Translations under genes and position numbers: made by a program
Notes under the pieces: generated by a model
Seen by the model: only the letters and a program-made list of their open reading frames with translations
The model's database searches: none
Told to the model about the DNA's origin: nothing
In this document: positions 1-8,597 of the stretch, one piece after another
How positions within the stretch are numbered: the first letter of the stretch is position 1
Layout: every line of letters starts with the position of its first letter
From: Lachnospiraceae bacterium MC2017
Lineage (GTDB): Bacteria > Bacillota > Clostridia > Lachnospirales > Lachnospiraceae
Assembly: GCA_000701625.1 (NCBI GenBank)
Contig: JNJK01000002.1
Location: 124,001 to 188,000, forward strand
Direction: 5' to 3'
DNA length: 64,000 nt

Positions 1-1
1 T

Positions 2-100
2 ACAGATGATGCAACCCTCATCTGTTCTAAGGACTCCACCAATGATATCAAGAAGGTCATTGAAAATCTGAAAGTCTGGAACAGAGACGAATATCTCTGA
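2..100 (+). CDS. C-terminal end of an unidentified protein (cut by window edge)
   Basis: An open frame enters from the left edge and gives 32 residues ending NRDEYL before a TGA stop. A strong intrinsic terminator follows nine bases later, which supports a real gene end. The visible tail is hydrophilic and probably helical (IKKVIENLKVW). I do not recognise the family, and the start lies outside the window. It is the only plus-strand gene in the first 24 kb and converges on the heat-shock operon. Confidence 0.6.
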   Translation, partial: TDDATLICSKDSTNDIKKVIENLKVWNRDEYL

Positions 101-108
101 TCGACATG

Positions 109-133
109 GGATCCGGCTTTGCCGGATCCTTTA
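109..133 (+). terminator. Intrinsic terminator of the upstream plus-strand gene
   Basis: A perfect 9-bp stem (GGATCCGGC / GCCGGATCC) with a TTT loop is followed by TTTATT. It lies directly after the TGA of the truncated plus-strand gene. Confidence 0.8.
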
Positions 134-149
134 TTAATTTATGGTATGA

Positions 150-192
150 AGAAAAGGCGTATCGAGCATCAAACTCGTTACGCCTTTTCTTT
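150..192. terminator. Bidirectional terminator between the first gene and dnaJ
   Basis: Inverted arms AGAAAAGGCGTA and TACGCCTTTTCT, with inner CGAG/CTCG pairing, form a long stem with A/T tracts on both sides. It lies 12 bp beyond the dnaJ stop, so it should end the heat-shock operon on the minus strand and may back up the plus-strand terminator. Confidence 0.75.
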
Positions 193-203
193 ATATTCAG
201 GAT

Positions 204-1370
204 TTAGAAAAATCCCTTCTTCTTTTTCTTTTCCGGTTCTTTATTACCGTTTTGTCTCTCCGCAGCGTGAAGAGAGTCACCTGTAATCTCATCAAACTGC
301 TTTAAGAGATCCCTTGCTGATGCAGTAAGACCAGTAGGCACCTGAACCACAAGTGTTACATAATGGTCTCCACGCACATCTTTTCTCTGGAGCGTAGGAA
401 CACCCTTACCCTTCAGACGGATCTTTGTATCAGTCTGCGTGCCGGGTTTAACGTTATATACTACCTTGCCGTCAATGGTATCAATGACAACATCTCCACC
501 AAGTGCTGCTTGTGCATAGCTTATAGGAGCTGTTGAATATATATTGTATTCCTGTCTCTGGAAGATCGGATGTCTGGAAACGATAACCTCTACCAGAAGA
601 TCTCCGCGAGGTCCACCGTTTGTTCCGGGTTCACCCTTCTCACGAATTCTTACCATCTGACCATTGTCAATACCTGCCGGAATAGAAACCTGAAGCTTCT
701 TTTTCCTTGCGATATATCCTGTTCCGTAGCAGTCCGGGCACTTATCTTTAACGATCTTACCTGTACCACCACAGTCCGGACAAGTCTGGACATTTCTAAC
801 AGTTCCGAAAAGACTCTGCTGTGTAAATACAACCTGTCCTTTACCGCCGCACTTAGGACACGTTACAGGGCTTGTTCCGGGCTTAGCACCAGTACCGTGG
901 CACTTTTCACAAGTGTCCTTAAGAGTCAGCTCTATCTCCTTCTCGCAGCCAAATACAGCTTCTTCAAAGGTTACACGAACCTGAGTCCTGAGATTTGCTC
1001 CCTTCATCGGTCCGTTATTTGCAGCACGTCCTCTGCCTCCTCCAAAGATATCTCCGAATATATCTCCAAAGATATCTCCAAAATCAGCACTGTTAAAGTC
1101 GAAGCCGCCAAAGCCTCCGGCTCCGCCGCCACCGCCGTTTTCAAATGCCGCCGGTCCAAACTGGTCATACTGCTTACGCTTCTGAGGATCGGAAAGCACC
1201 GCATATGCCTGTGATGCTTCCTTAAACTTCTCCTCTGCCGTCTTATCACCCGGGTTCATATCCGGGTGATATTTCTTGGCCAGGACACGATATGCCTTTT
1301 TTATGGTCGCGTCGTCTGCATTTTTATCAACGCCAAGGACCTCATAATAGTCTCTTGAATGTTCTGCCAT
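204..1370 (-). CDS. dnaJ: Chaperone protein DnaJ (Hsp40)
   Basis: Co-chaperone that binds unfolded clients and stimulates DnaK ATP hydrolysis in the cytoplasm. The 388 residues show the full type I layout. The J domain carries HPD at about 35-37. A Gly/Phe-rich linker spans about 78-115. Four zinc-binding CxxCxGxG repeats start at 154, 171, 197 and 211 ([32 protein letters not shown]). The C-terminal client-binding domains follow. It is the last gene of hrcA-grpE-dnaK-dnaJ, 22 bp after dnaK, under HrcA/CIRCE control. An oddity is a triple FGDI repeat in the linker (about 97-108), which looks like a small tandem duplication at DNA level. The C-terminus ends in a lysine run. Confidence 0.97.
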   Translation of the reverse strand: MAEHSRDYYEVLGVDKNADDATIKKAYRVLAKKYHPDMNPGDKTAEEKFKEASQAYAVLSDPQKRKQYDQFGPAAFENGGGGGAGGFGGFDFNSADFGDIFGDIFGDIFGGGRGRAANNGPMKGANLRTQVRVTFEEAVFGCEKEIELTLKDTCEKCHGTGAKPGTSPVTCPKCGGKGQVVFTQQSLFGTVRNVQTCPDCGGTGKIVKDKCPDCYGTGYIARKKKLQVSIPAGIDNGQMVRIREKGEPGTNGGPRGDLLVEVIVSRHPIFQRQEYNIYSTAPISYAQAALGGDVVIDTIDGKVVYNVKPGTQTDTKIRLKGKGVPTLQRKDVRGDHYVTLVVQVPTGLTASARDLLKQFDEITGDSLHAAERQNGNKEPEKKKKKGFF

Positions 1371-1392
1371 AGTTCCTCACAATCCTACAGTC

Positions 1393-3270
1393 TTATACTT
1401 CTCTGTAGTCTCCGTCAACAACGTCCGGACCTGCACCATTATCAGCACCATTGCTCTGTGCTCCCATATCCGGACCTGCCTGACCAGCAGCTCCCTGTGC
1501 AGCCTGTGCGTTCTCGTACATCTTTGCGAAGAGCTTCTGTGCAGACTGCTCAAGCTTCTCTCTTGCAGCCTTGATCTCAGCAACATCAGCATCTGTCATT
1601 GTAGATGCATCCGGGTGCTTTGCAAGGATATCCTTCATTGCCTGAAGGTCAGCCTCTACAGCTGTCTTATCATTAGCATCGATCTTGTCGCCAACTTCCT
1701 CCATTGCCTTCTCTGTCTGGAATGCAAAGGAATCAGCATCGTTGCGGGCATCGATAGCTTCCTTACGCTTCTTATCCTGAGCCTCGTACTCAGCAGCTTC
1801 CTTAACAGCCTTATCGATCTCATCATCAGACATGTTAGAACCACCTGTGATAGTGATGTGCTGCTCATTACCTGTTCCAAGATCCTTAGCAGAAACATTT
1901 ACGATACCATTTGCATCGATATCGAATGTAACCTCAATCTGCGGAACACCTCTTCTTGCAGGCGGGATACCATCAAGACGGAACTGTCCGAGTGACTTAT
2001 TATCCTTCGCGAACTGACGCTCACCCTGCAGAACGTTGATATCAACTGCAGTCTGGTTATCTGCTGCTGTTGAGAATACCTGGCTCTTCTTTGTCGGGAT
2101 TGTTGTATTTCTCTCGATAAGCTTTGTAGCTACGCCACCCATTGTCTCGATAGAAAGAGAAAGCGGAGTTACGTCAAGAAGAAGTACATCGCCTGCACCC
2201 TCATCACCTGCGAGCTTACCACCCTGGATGGAAGCACCGAGAGCTACGCACTCATCAGGATTAAGAGTCTTGCTAGGCTCCTTACCTGTAAGCTGCTTAA
2301 CCTTTTCCTGTACGCAAGGGATACGTGTAGAACCACCAACAAGGAGAACCTTTGTGATATCGCTGTAGTTCAGACCAGCATCCTTCATAGCGTTCTGTAC
2401 AGGAACAACAGATCTCTCTACGAGACCGGAGATAAGCTCCTCGAACTTAGCACGTGTAAGGTTCATATCAAAGTGCTTAGGACCCTCAGCTGTTGCTGTA
2501 ATGAACGGAAGGTTGATGTTTGTTGTATTAGCGCTTGAAAGCTCCTTCTTAGCCTTCTCTGCAGCTTCCTTGATTCTCTGCATTGCCATCTTGTCGCCGG
2601 AAAGGTCAACGCCTTCCTTCTGTCTGAAATCGTCAAGCATGTACTGGGCAACTGCATTATCAATATCGTCACCACCAAGGTGTGTATCACCGTTAGTAGC
2701 AAGAACCTCAATGACACCATCACCGATCTCAATGATAGATACATCGAATGTACCACCACCAAGGTCATATACCATGATCTTCTGCTCGCTCTCGTTATCA
2801 AGACCATATGCAAGCGCTGCTGCTGTAGGCTCGTTGATGATTCTCTTTACATCAAGACCTGCGATCTTACCTGCATCCTTTGTAGCCTGACGCTGAGCAT
2901 CATTGAAGTAAGCAGGAACAGTAATAACTGCCTCTGATACAGTCTCACCAAGATAGCTCTCTGCATCAGCCTTAAGCTTCTGAAGGATCATAGCAGAAAT
3001 CTGCTGCGGTGAATATCTCTTATCATCGATTGTACGGCCATGATCTGTACCCATGTCACGCTTAATTGAAGCGATAGTACGATCAGCGTTTGTTACAGCC
3101 TGACGCTTTGCCGGCTCACCAACAAGACGCTCGCCATTCTTTGTAAATGCAACAACAGACGGTGTAGTACGTGCACCTTCTGCATTTGCTATAACAGTGG
3201 GCTTACCACCTTCCATAACTGCTACGCAGCTATTAGTAGTACCAAGGTCGATACCAATAATCTTACTCAT
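1393..3270 (-). CDS. dnaK: Chaperone protein DnaK (Hsp70)
   Basis: ATP-driven Hsp70 chaperone working with DnaJ and GrpE. The N-terminal nucleotide-binding domain opens with [11 protein letters not shown] and contains the Hsp70 signatures [12 protein letters not shown] and LVGGSTRIP. The substrate-binding domain, the helical lid and the conserved acidic tail ([10 protein letters not shown]) follow. The frame is open two codons upstream (MVM), but AGGAGG would then lie only 2 nt from that ATG. The ATG of MSKIIG has 8-nt spacing and matches the family start, giving 625 residues. It sits between grpE and dnaJ in the CIRCE-controlled operon. Confidence 0.97.
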   Translation of the reverse strand: MSKIIGIDLGTTNSCVAVMEGGKPTVIANAEGARTTPSVVAFTKNGERLVGEPAKRQAVTNADRTIASIKRDMGTDHGRTIDDKRYSPQQISAMILQKLKADAESYLGETVSEAVITVPAYFNDAQRQATKDAGKIAGLDVKRIINEPTAAALAYGLDNESEQKIMVYDLGGGTFDVSIIEIGDGVIEVLATNGDTHLGGDDIDNAVAQYMLDDFRQKEGVDLSGDKMAMQRIKEAAEKAKKELSSANTTNINLPFITATAEGPKHFDMNLTRAKFEELISGLVERSVVPVQNAMKDAGLNYSDITKVLLVGGSTRIPCVQEKVKQLTGKEPSKTLNPDECVALGASIQGGKLAGDEGAGDVLLLDVTPLSLSIETMGGVATKLIERNTTIPTKKSQVFSTAADNQTAVDINVLQGERQFAKDNKSLGQFRLDGIPPARRGVPQIEVTFDIDANGIVNVSAKDLGTGNEQHITITGGSNMSDDEIDKAVKEAAEYEAQDKKRKEAIDARNDADSFAFQTEKAMEEVGDKIDANDKTAVEADLQAMKDILAKHPDASTMTDADVAEIKAAREKLEQSAQKLFAKMYENAQAAQGAAGQAGPDMGAQSNGADNGAGPDVVDGDYREV

Positions 3271-3300
3271 AACCATAACCTCCTGGTTTTCTCTTACTTA

Positions 3301-3918
3301 TTACTGAACAACACTTACCATTGAGTGCCTAACAACTGAATCTCTGTATGTATAACCCTTTAATAACTCCTTGCAGATGATACCGGACTCAAATTCCTCG
3401 GATTCTTCCTGCATAACGGCATTGTGGAAATCAGGGTTAAATTCCTTTCCAACTGCCTCGATAGGCTTCACACCTATCTCATCAAGACCTGCCTGAAGCT
3501 GCTTATAAACCTTTTCCATTCCATCCATGAACGGATCTTTTTCAGCATCTTCATCTGCATTCGCCTGCTCAGCCATCAACAGAGCACGTTCAAAATTGTC
3601 TACAACCGGAAGGATCTTTTCAACCACACTCTTCGCACCGGTCTCAAACATCTGATCCTTTTCCTTTTCAGAACGTTTACGGAAGTTTTCAAACTCAGCC
3701 ATCAGTCTGATATGCTTATCATTAAGTTCCTCGATCTTTGCATCTCTCGGATCTTTCTTTTCTTCCTCAGACTCAGTCTTTTCCTCAGTTTCACCGCTCT
3801 CAGCATCAACAGTTTCTTCTGCCCCGGCAGCTCCTTCTGTTTCCGTTTCCTCTGTATCACTTACGGCATCGGCCTTCTCTTCTACTTCAATGTCCTCGAT
3901 ATTTTTCTTATCACTCAA
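3301..3918 (-). CDS. grpE: Nucleotide exchange factor GrpE
   Basis: Releases ADP from DnaK. The protein has 205 residues. An acidic, low-complexity N-terminal third (many E/D) is followed by the GrpE coiled coil (LMAEFENFRKRSEKEK) and the C-terminal beta domain ending GYTYRDSVVRHSMVSV, a typical GrpE ending. The initiation codon is TTG: AGGAGG lies 9 nt upstream, and no ATG in this frame is as well placed. It lies between hrcA (18 bp) and dnaK in the heat-shock operon. Confidence 0.95.
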   Translation of the reverse strand: MSDKKNIEDIEVEEKADAVSDTEETETEGAAGAEETVDAESGETEEKTESEEEKKDPRDAKIEELNDKHIRLMAEFENFRKRSEKEKDQMFETGAKSVVEKILPVVDNFERALLMAEQANADEDAEKDPFMDGMEKVYKQLQAGLDEIGVKPIEAVGKEFNPDFHNAVMQEESEEFESGIICKELLKGYTYRDSVVRHSMVSVVQ

Positions 3919-3936
3919 AAGCCTTCGCCTCCTCTA

Positions 3937-4986
3937 TCAGTCTTTCTTTCTATATAGTGCATCCAGCTGATCCTGCAGCCTCTTCAGCGTCTTCGCGACC
4001 TTTTCATAATCCATCCGCTTTGGTCCAATGATACTCATCATTCCTTTCATACCATCTTCCAACTCATAGGTCGCTGTCACAACAGAGCAGTCCTTCATGG
4101 ACTGTATCGGGGATTCATTTCCGATATAAACCTGAATACCCGTACTGTTTTCATTTCCGGCATTAACTTCATTCAGCGACTCTTCCATCAGTCGGCCGAA
4201 CTGTTCCTTCTCCTCTATTGTGCTGAGGATCTCACTGGTCTTAGTATTATTATCAGTAAGCTCCGGATACTTCAGAATATTATTCGCTCCGCTGCTGTAG
4301 ATTTCCAGATTTTCGTCCGCTCTTATCGCTTCTGCCACAGCATCGATAACAGATCCCACGAGATCAGAATGAATACCTGCCCTTTCCTTGATCAGAGTAA
4401 TCAGGCCCAGGTTGATCTCCTCCAGTGAAAGACCGTTAAGATGCGTATTTAGTAACAGATTCAGCTTCAGTACAGTATCGTCATCCAACTCACCGTCTAC
4501 GCGGATCATCTTATTTTTAATAATATTTCCCTCCACGACGATGACGGCAAGGATGCTGTTCGCATCCACTTTTGACAGCTGAATGAACTTCAGCTTATTG
4601 TGATGGATCTGCGGCGATGAGATCATCGCTGCATAGTGTGTGTTGTCTGCAAGAAGCTTTGCAACCTGCTGCAAAAGCACTGACAGCTGGTCCGCTTTCT
4701 GTACCACGACTTCGTGCATTTCCTCTACTTCTTTTTCCTTATCTTTCATAAGGCGGTCCACATAGAACCGGTAACCCTTATCAGAAGGAATCCTTCCGGA
4801 AGAAGTATGCGGCTGGAGAATATAGCCCATCTCCTCAAGGTCAGACATTTCATTTCGGATAGTTGCAGGGCTAAGCTTCATATCACTGCACTTGGAAATC
4901 GTACGTGATCCTACCGGCTCGCCTGTCTCCAGATAATTCCGAATAATGGCCTCGAGTATTTTAGTTTTCCTTTCGCTCATCTCCAT
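3937..4986 (-). CDS. hrcA: Heat-inducible transcription repressor HrcA
   Basis: Class I heat-shock repressor that binds CIRCE and is kept active by the GroE chaperonin. The N-terminal winged helix (SERKTKILEAIIRNYL, then SPATIRNEMSDLEEMGY) and the later GAF-like HrcA domain are present. The ORF is open five codons further upstream. The ATG at 4986 (MEMSERK) is preferred because GAGG lies at suitable spacing and homologues begin near MSERK; this gives 349 residues. It is the first gene of the operon, directly downstream of the promoter and CIRCE, so it should repress itself. Confidence 0.95.
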   Translation of the reverse strand: MEMSERKTKILEAIIRNYLETGEPVGSRTISKCSDMKLSPATIRNEMSDLEEMGYILQPHTSSGRIPSDKGYRFYVDRLMKDKEKEVEEMHEVVVQKADQLSVLLQQVAKLLADNTHYAAMISSPQIHHNKLKFIQLSKVDANSILAVIVVEGNIIKNKMIRVDGELDDDTVLKLNLLLNTHLNGLSLEEINLGLITLIKERAGIHSDLVGSVIDAVAEAIRADENLEIYSSGANNILKYPELTDNNTKTSEILSTIEEKEQFGRLMEESLNEVNAGNENSTGIQVYIGNESPIQSMKDCSVVTATYELEDGMKGMMSIIGPKRMDYEKVAKTLKRLQDQLDALYRKKD

Positions 4987-5059
4987 AAAAAGTAACCTCA
5001 TATCTGTCGGATCTGACCGACAGTTTCAGGGTCAAACGCTTCCGCCTGCCTCTGTCGTG

Positions 5060-5086
5060 TTAGCACTCAATTTATATGAGTGCTAA
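5060..5086. promoter_or_regulatory. CIRCE operator (HrcA binding site)
   Basis: An exact consensus inverted repeat, TTAGCACTC-N9-GAGTGCTAA, lies between the hrcA promoter and its start codon. This is the classical HrcA operator. Its position just downstream of the -10 box fits repression of the whole operon. Confidence 0.97.
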
Positions 5087-5100
5087 TATCTACATCACAT

Positions 5101-5129
5101 AAGATATCACCAGGCTTTTATTTTGTCAA
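5101..5129 (-). promoter_or_regulatory. Sigma-A promoter of hrcA-grpE-dnaK-dnaJ
   Basis: On the minus strand, TTGACA (5129-5124), a 17-bp spacer and TATCTT (5106-5101) form a near-consensus vegetative promoter. CIRCE starts 14 bp downstream of the -10 box. Confidence 0.85.
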
Positions 5130-5141
5130 CAATAGCGCATC

Positions 5142-5167
5142 AAAAAGGAGAGGACATAATCCTCTCC
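5142..5167 (-). terminator. Terminator of the membrane glycosyltransferase gene
   Basis: Perfect 8-bp stem GGAGAGGA / TCCTCTCC with a 5-nt loop, followed on the minus strand by TTTTT. It lies 15 bp past the stop of the gene at 5183 and just upstream of the heat-shock promoter, insulating the two units. Confidence 0.85.
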
Positions 5168-5182
5168 CAAGACTTACAAATA

Positions 5183-6883
5183 TCACTTTAATACCCAAAA
5201 CTGGACATCCCAACTCCATCGTCCTGTTTTCAGCGTCAAAGTTTTTTCCGGTTTATATTTTTCCTTCAGATCATTTTCATCAAATACTATATCGTAGTCC
5301 GTAATATACGTGACCACTGAGTATTCACCGTTCCTGACTTTTTCTCTCACCTTTTCACGATAATCGAGATGAGATGAAAAAATCTCTCCTGCATAAGGAT
5401 ATGATTTCTTATCCTCTTCCGACTCAAGATACCGGTTATAAAACTTCTCTGTTATTACAAAGGGCTGGCCTGTGTTATAGATATATATGCCGTTCCTTAT
5501 CCCATAATATGCGAGCGGAGGATAAAGATACATATCACCCTTGTTCGCATCGAGAAGTGCTTCAGCTTCCTCCCACTGCTCATAATTTTCTTCATTAAGC
5601 GGTGATACGGGAAGTCTGGTTCCGGTGCGTAGGATCGTAAATCCAACAAGAAGCAGGTAAAACGCTGCATAAGCGGTAACAAACCATTCCTTTTTAGGAA
5701 GATCCGCTGCGATTGCATCTGTAAACTTAATCCTTATGCCCCAAGGCTTTGAAAGCTTTTTGCCGTCCGGAATCAGCACTTTTTCTATCATTATCATAGC
5801 GCCGATGACCAGCGCCGGAACAAAGAGTTCAAGATAGTACGAAAGCCATGCTCCATCATTCTTTCCGATATACAGAAGACATATCCCTGCAACAGCCATA
5901 TGCCCCAGCATCAAGAGATCCACCCGGTCAAGCCTTTTTCGGAAGAACGAAATCACAACACCTATCGTCTCCGTGATAAACAGCATGAGATACATACCGC
6001 CTATGGACATGATCTGCATAAAGTTATACGCTTCTCCGGACATTTTTACCGTTCCGCGGGTAACGGTTCCTGCTACACCGGATCCCGGTCCCTTTGCAAA
6101 GTATATTAGATATGTCCAGAAAAGCGGCATTTTCCATTGAATAACAAAGGCACCTGCTGCCGTAAGGACTGCAAGGTAAAAAAGATACTTAAATGATTCA
6201 GCCTTTTTCTCAAATAAAAAAAGCCATGCCGTAACTGTACCTGCAATAAGCAGAAAGTACTGCTTTGTAAGCAGCATCGAAAGCGTGAGCACCGCGCATA
6301 CGATTGCTTTATGCCGAAACCTTTTTCTCGTTAGGACGAAAAAGACCACTATCATAAACATCAATGCCATACTATCCGGCACAGCATTTACGTAGTTATA
6401 TCTCCAGTGGCACGTGATCAAAAATAAAAACGCCGCCAGCGGAGCCGTAACCGTACTTGTCCGCTCTGCCGTGATCCAGGCACCAAGAAATGCTGATATC
6501 AGTATCGCCGCAAAGGTAACCATGTAATGCAGCAAGACCAGATCCACGTGAACGACTTTTCCCACAAGCGCTACTATAACCGAATAAAGAGGTCCGTACA
6601 GATATACCATCGGCGGAATATCACCTTTAAGAGCCGACAGAGAATATGGGTTATTTCCCTCCATAAACTCCTTCGTCAGTAATACATTAGCCGCCTCACG
6701 ATATTCGTTCGGATATCCGGCATCTATTAGTGTATGGTTGAAAATTCCAAAAAGAAACCATACCAGATAGATAACCAACGGTATACTGATGATATTTATA
6801 ATTTTTTGAGGTCCGTTAACCTGTTGTTTTAGAAAAAGCCGGATGCTTTCGTATCCGGCTTTTTTTTCATTCGTATTATTCAT
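5183..6883 (-). CDS. Multi-pass membrane glycosyltransferase (GT-C fold, GT39/87-like)
   Basis: The 566 residues contain roughly ten to twelve predicted membrane segments, starting near residue 30. A large extracytoplasmic loop follows the first span (AGYPNEYREAANVLLTKEF, then NPYS). A hydrophilic C-terminal domain of about 130 residues closes the protein. This is the layout of lipid-linked-sugar-dependent GT-C transferases (ArnT/PMT/GT87 type), which glycosylate outside the membrane. Substrate and acceptor cannot be told from sequence. It starts 9 bp after the DUF6465 gene and is probably co-transcribed with it, ending at the 5142 terminator. The family level is inferred from topology, with no catalytic residue proven. 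Confidence 0.6.
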   Translation of the reverse strand: MNNTNEKKAGYESIRLFLKQQVNGPQKIINIISIPLVIYLVWFLFGIFNHTLIDAGYPNEYREAANVLLTKEFMEGNNPYSLSALKGDIPPMVYLYGPLYSVIVALVGKVVHVDLVLLHYMVTFAAILISAFLGAWITAERTSTVTAPLAAFLFLITCHWRYNYVNAVPDSMALMFMIVVFFVLTRKRFRHKAIVCAVLTLSMLLTKQYFLLIAGTVTAWLFLFEKKAESFKYLFYLAVLTAAGAFVIQWKMPLFWTYLIYFAKGPGSGVAGTVTRGTVKMSGEAYNFMQIMSIGGMYLMLFITETIGVVISFFRKRLDRVDLLMLGHMAVAGICLLYIGKNDGAWLSYYLELFVPALVIGAMIMIEKVLIPDGKKLSKPWGIRIKFTDAIAADLPKKEWFVTAYAAFYLLLVGFTILRTGTRLPVSPLNEENYEQWEEAEALLDANKGDMYLYPPLAYYGIRNGIYIYNTGQPFVITEKFYNRYLESEEDKKSYPYAGEIFSSHLDYREKVREKVRNGEYSVVTYITDYDIVFDENDLKEKYKPEKTLTLKTGRWSWDVQFWVLK

Positions 6884-6892
6884 AAAATCCGA

Positions 6893-7306
6893 TCAAATCG
6901 GGAAGCTTCCTCTTTCCTCTTCCTCTCCGTTTACAACGAAGTATACTGCTGAATCCTCAGGCTTTACATAAAAAGCGACTGATTTAACTTCACCGATCTT
7001 TCTTCCAAAATCTTTTGTCCATACATCTTGAAAACGATGCTCTATTGTTTCCTTGCTGACTTCACGTCCACGGAACTGAACGATAAACGTTTCCTTCTTA
7101 GAAGCTGCCTTTTTTGCGGTAGTCTTCTTTGCTGTTGTTTCCTTATCGGTAGCCTTCTTTGCTGTCGTTTTCTTTGCAGCCGTAGTCTTTACGGTTGATT
7201 TTGCTGTAGTCTTTACTGCGTCAGCACCCTTCACTGCTTCAGCTGATGTTTCTTTGCCAGAAGCGTTTGTATCAGAAGGTGCAACTGCTCTTCTTCGAAT
7301 AGCCAT
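6893..7306 (-). CDS. DUF6465 family protein with lysine/alanine-rich tail
   Basis: Protein of 137 residues. The N-terminal half is histone-H1-like low complexity (repeats of AKKTTAKKA), which should bind nucleic acid non-specifically. The C-terminal ~65 residues (FIVQFRGREVS to YFVVNGEE) match the compact domain I know as DUF6465 from Lachnospiraceae; no biochemical role is known to me. The chosen ATG has AGGAG 7 nt upstream; the alternative GTG two codons earlier is too close to it. It is the first gene of a two-gene unit with the downstream membrane glycosyltransferase and has its own promoter at 7364-7392. Confidence 0.75.
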   Translation of the reverse strand: MAIRRRAVAPSDTNASGKETSAEAVKGADAVKTTAKSTVKTTAAKKTTAKKATDKETTAKKTTAKKAASKKETFIVQFRGREVSKETIEHRFQDVWTKDFGRKIGEVKSVAFYVKPEDSAVYFVVNGEEEERGSFPI

Positions 7307-7363
7307 GCCCACTCTCCTCTCGTTTCTCTATCTGACTAACAAATTTTTGATTTTTTCTTTTCC

Positions 7364-7392
7364 ATACTATCGCAAACCCCTTGTATTGTCAA
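7364..7392 (-). promoter_or_regulatory. Promoter of the DUF6465-glycosyltransferase unit
   Basis: On the minus strand, TTGACA (7392-7387), 17 bp and TAGTAT (7369-7364). It lies 58 bp upstream of the DUF6465 start codon. Confidence 0.75.
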
Positions 7393-7600
7393 CGTTTCCG
7401 TGTTTTTTGTGGGTTTATTGTCTAAAAATTTATACGCATGTTCATTTCTCGTTCATAAATCATTTGAAAAAACTTCATTAGTAAACTAAATTTTGTACAC
7501 ATGCTTTCTGTATACTAAGATCATCGAAAGAGAGAAATCCTTTCAATCCAAACAAGACAGACTGATAGTATTTAATACTATATAAAAACTTTTTCATAAT

Positions 7601-7625
7601 ATGCCAGGCGCTGGGCGCCTGGCAT
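7601..7625. terminator. Strong hairpin downstream of the GNAT gene
   Basis: Perfect 11-bp GC-rich stem ATGCCAGGCGC / GCGCCTGGCAT with a TGG loop. On the plus strand TTTT follows after 8 nt; on the minus strand an A/T-rich stretch follows. It probably ends the acetyltransferase transcript. The rest of the 370-bp gap (7313-7682) holds the DUF6465 promoter and an AT-rich inverted repeat GATAGTATTTAATACTAT near 7563. No convincing ORF was seen in it. Confidence 0.6.
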
Positions 7626-7682
7626 CCTCCCTTTTAAACACAATTTTCATTATGATGTAAATTAATTCACTGATGATTCAGC

Positions 7683-8552
7683 TCACGAATTACGCTTCAT
7701 TTCCAATCTGTAGATCTGCATGATCTTGCCTTCTTCAAACGCTTCTCCGATCCGCTTAAACCCCAGTTTTTCCGCAAGTCTGATCGAGTCCGTATTATCC
7801 GCCTGAATAAAAGCATTATACGACGTGTGCTCCAGGTATTCCTTTCCATATTCAAGGATCGCCCTGCATATTTCTTCCGCTATCCCCCGGCCTCTATACT
7901 TTTCCTTTATCAGATAACCAAGTTCCAACTTGTCATAACCTGCTCTTGGGGATATGCCTGCACGGCCTATCACATCACCAGATTTCTTATCAAGCACCAG
8001 CCAGTATCCAAATCCACAGACACCATACATTTTTTCGATGTACGCTCTTTCAAATTCAATCTCATCTTCCCTCTTTTCATAAAGCGGAGGGATATATTTC
8101 TTAATCATAGGATCGCTGTACAGTTCGTAAAGTTCATCTATATCATCAAGCGTCAGCTCTCTTATAATGGTTCTTGGCGTTTCAAGGATCTTCCAGGGAA
8201 TACCGTTATATCTCTGAAACAGCTTCTCAATAAAATCTGCCGTGATCTCATCAAATCCTTCTATGACACACAACGCATTTTCACACGGAAATGTTTTATC
8301 ACCGTCAGGTATAAAAGCAGCATAACCTATATTACTGTTTTCAGCAAAAAAACGACCTGTCGGAACGTCTGTAATAACAAAACACTCCTCAGGAACTTTC
8401 ATCATATCACCTGTTCGTATATCTGACTCGATAAACGCTGTCCCTATACCGTTTTTTTCCAGATCATCCAGTACTTCATCGAGATACAGTGGATTCTGAT
8501 CCGAAAGACAGAAGACTACTAGTTTAAGTTTTTTTCCGTTATATTTATACAT
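7683..8552 (-). CDS. GNAT N-acetyltransferase (RimJ-like) with an N-terminal Rossmann-like domain
   Basis: Protein of 289 residues. The C-terminal part from about residue 128 is a GNAT fold of the RimJ/RimL type: TIIRELTLDDIDELYELYSD, then GYLIKEKYRGRGIAEEICRA holding the acetyl-CoA pyrophosphate loop, then NTDSIRLAEKLGFKRIGE. The first ~120 residues look like a small alpha/beta domain (LVVFCLSDQNPLYLDEVLDD) often fused to GNATs in Clostridia. Its role is unknown to me, though phosphatase-like HAD ancestry is possible. The acceptor cannot be predicted. No good ribosome site is visible before this start, but no later ATG is better. It appears monocistronic, between two hairpins. Confidence 0.7.
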   Translation of the reverse strand: MYKYNGKKLKLVVFCLSDQNPLYLDEVLDDLEKNGIGTAFIESDIRTGDMMKVPEECFVITDVPTGRFFAENSNIGYAAFIPDGDKTFPCENALCVIEGFDEITADFIEKLFQRYNGIPWKILETPRTIIRELTLDDIDELYELYSDPMIKKYIPPLYEKREDEIEFERAYIEKMYGVCGFGYWLVLDKKSGDVIGRAGISPRAGYDKLELGYLIKEKYRGRGIAEEICRAILEYGKEYLEHTSYNAFIQADNTDSIRLAEKLGFKRIGEAFEEGKIMQIYRLEMKRNS

Positions 8553-8564
8553 TTTATGATATAC

Positions 8565-8591
8565 AAAAGCGCGTCCGAAAACCGGACGCGC
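8565..8591 (-). terminator. Terminator of the aldolase gene
   Basis: Perfect 9-bp stem GCGCGTCCG / CGGACGCGC, followed on the minus strand by TTTTGTAT. It starts 7 bp past the fba stop codon and so also separates fba from the GNAT gene. Confidence 0.85.
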
Positions 8592-8597
8592 CTGGAA

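Noticed and set aside
570-1214. Long antisense frames over dnaJ, dnaK, grpE, ftsH and galE
   Set aside because: Each lies fully inside a well-supported gene on the other strand, lacks a ribosome site and has no recognisable domain.
7500-7625. A possible plus-strand small RNA ending at the 7601-7625 hairpin
   Set aside because: A TATACT box exists at 7511 but no -35 element lies at proper spacing, and the hairpin's T-run is 8 nt away. The hairpin is better explained as the end of the GNAT transcript.
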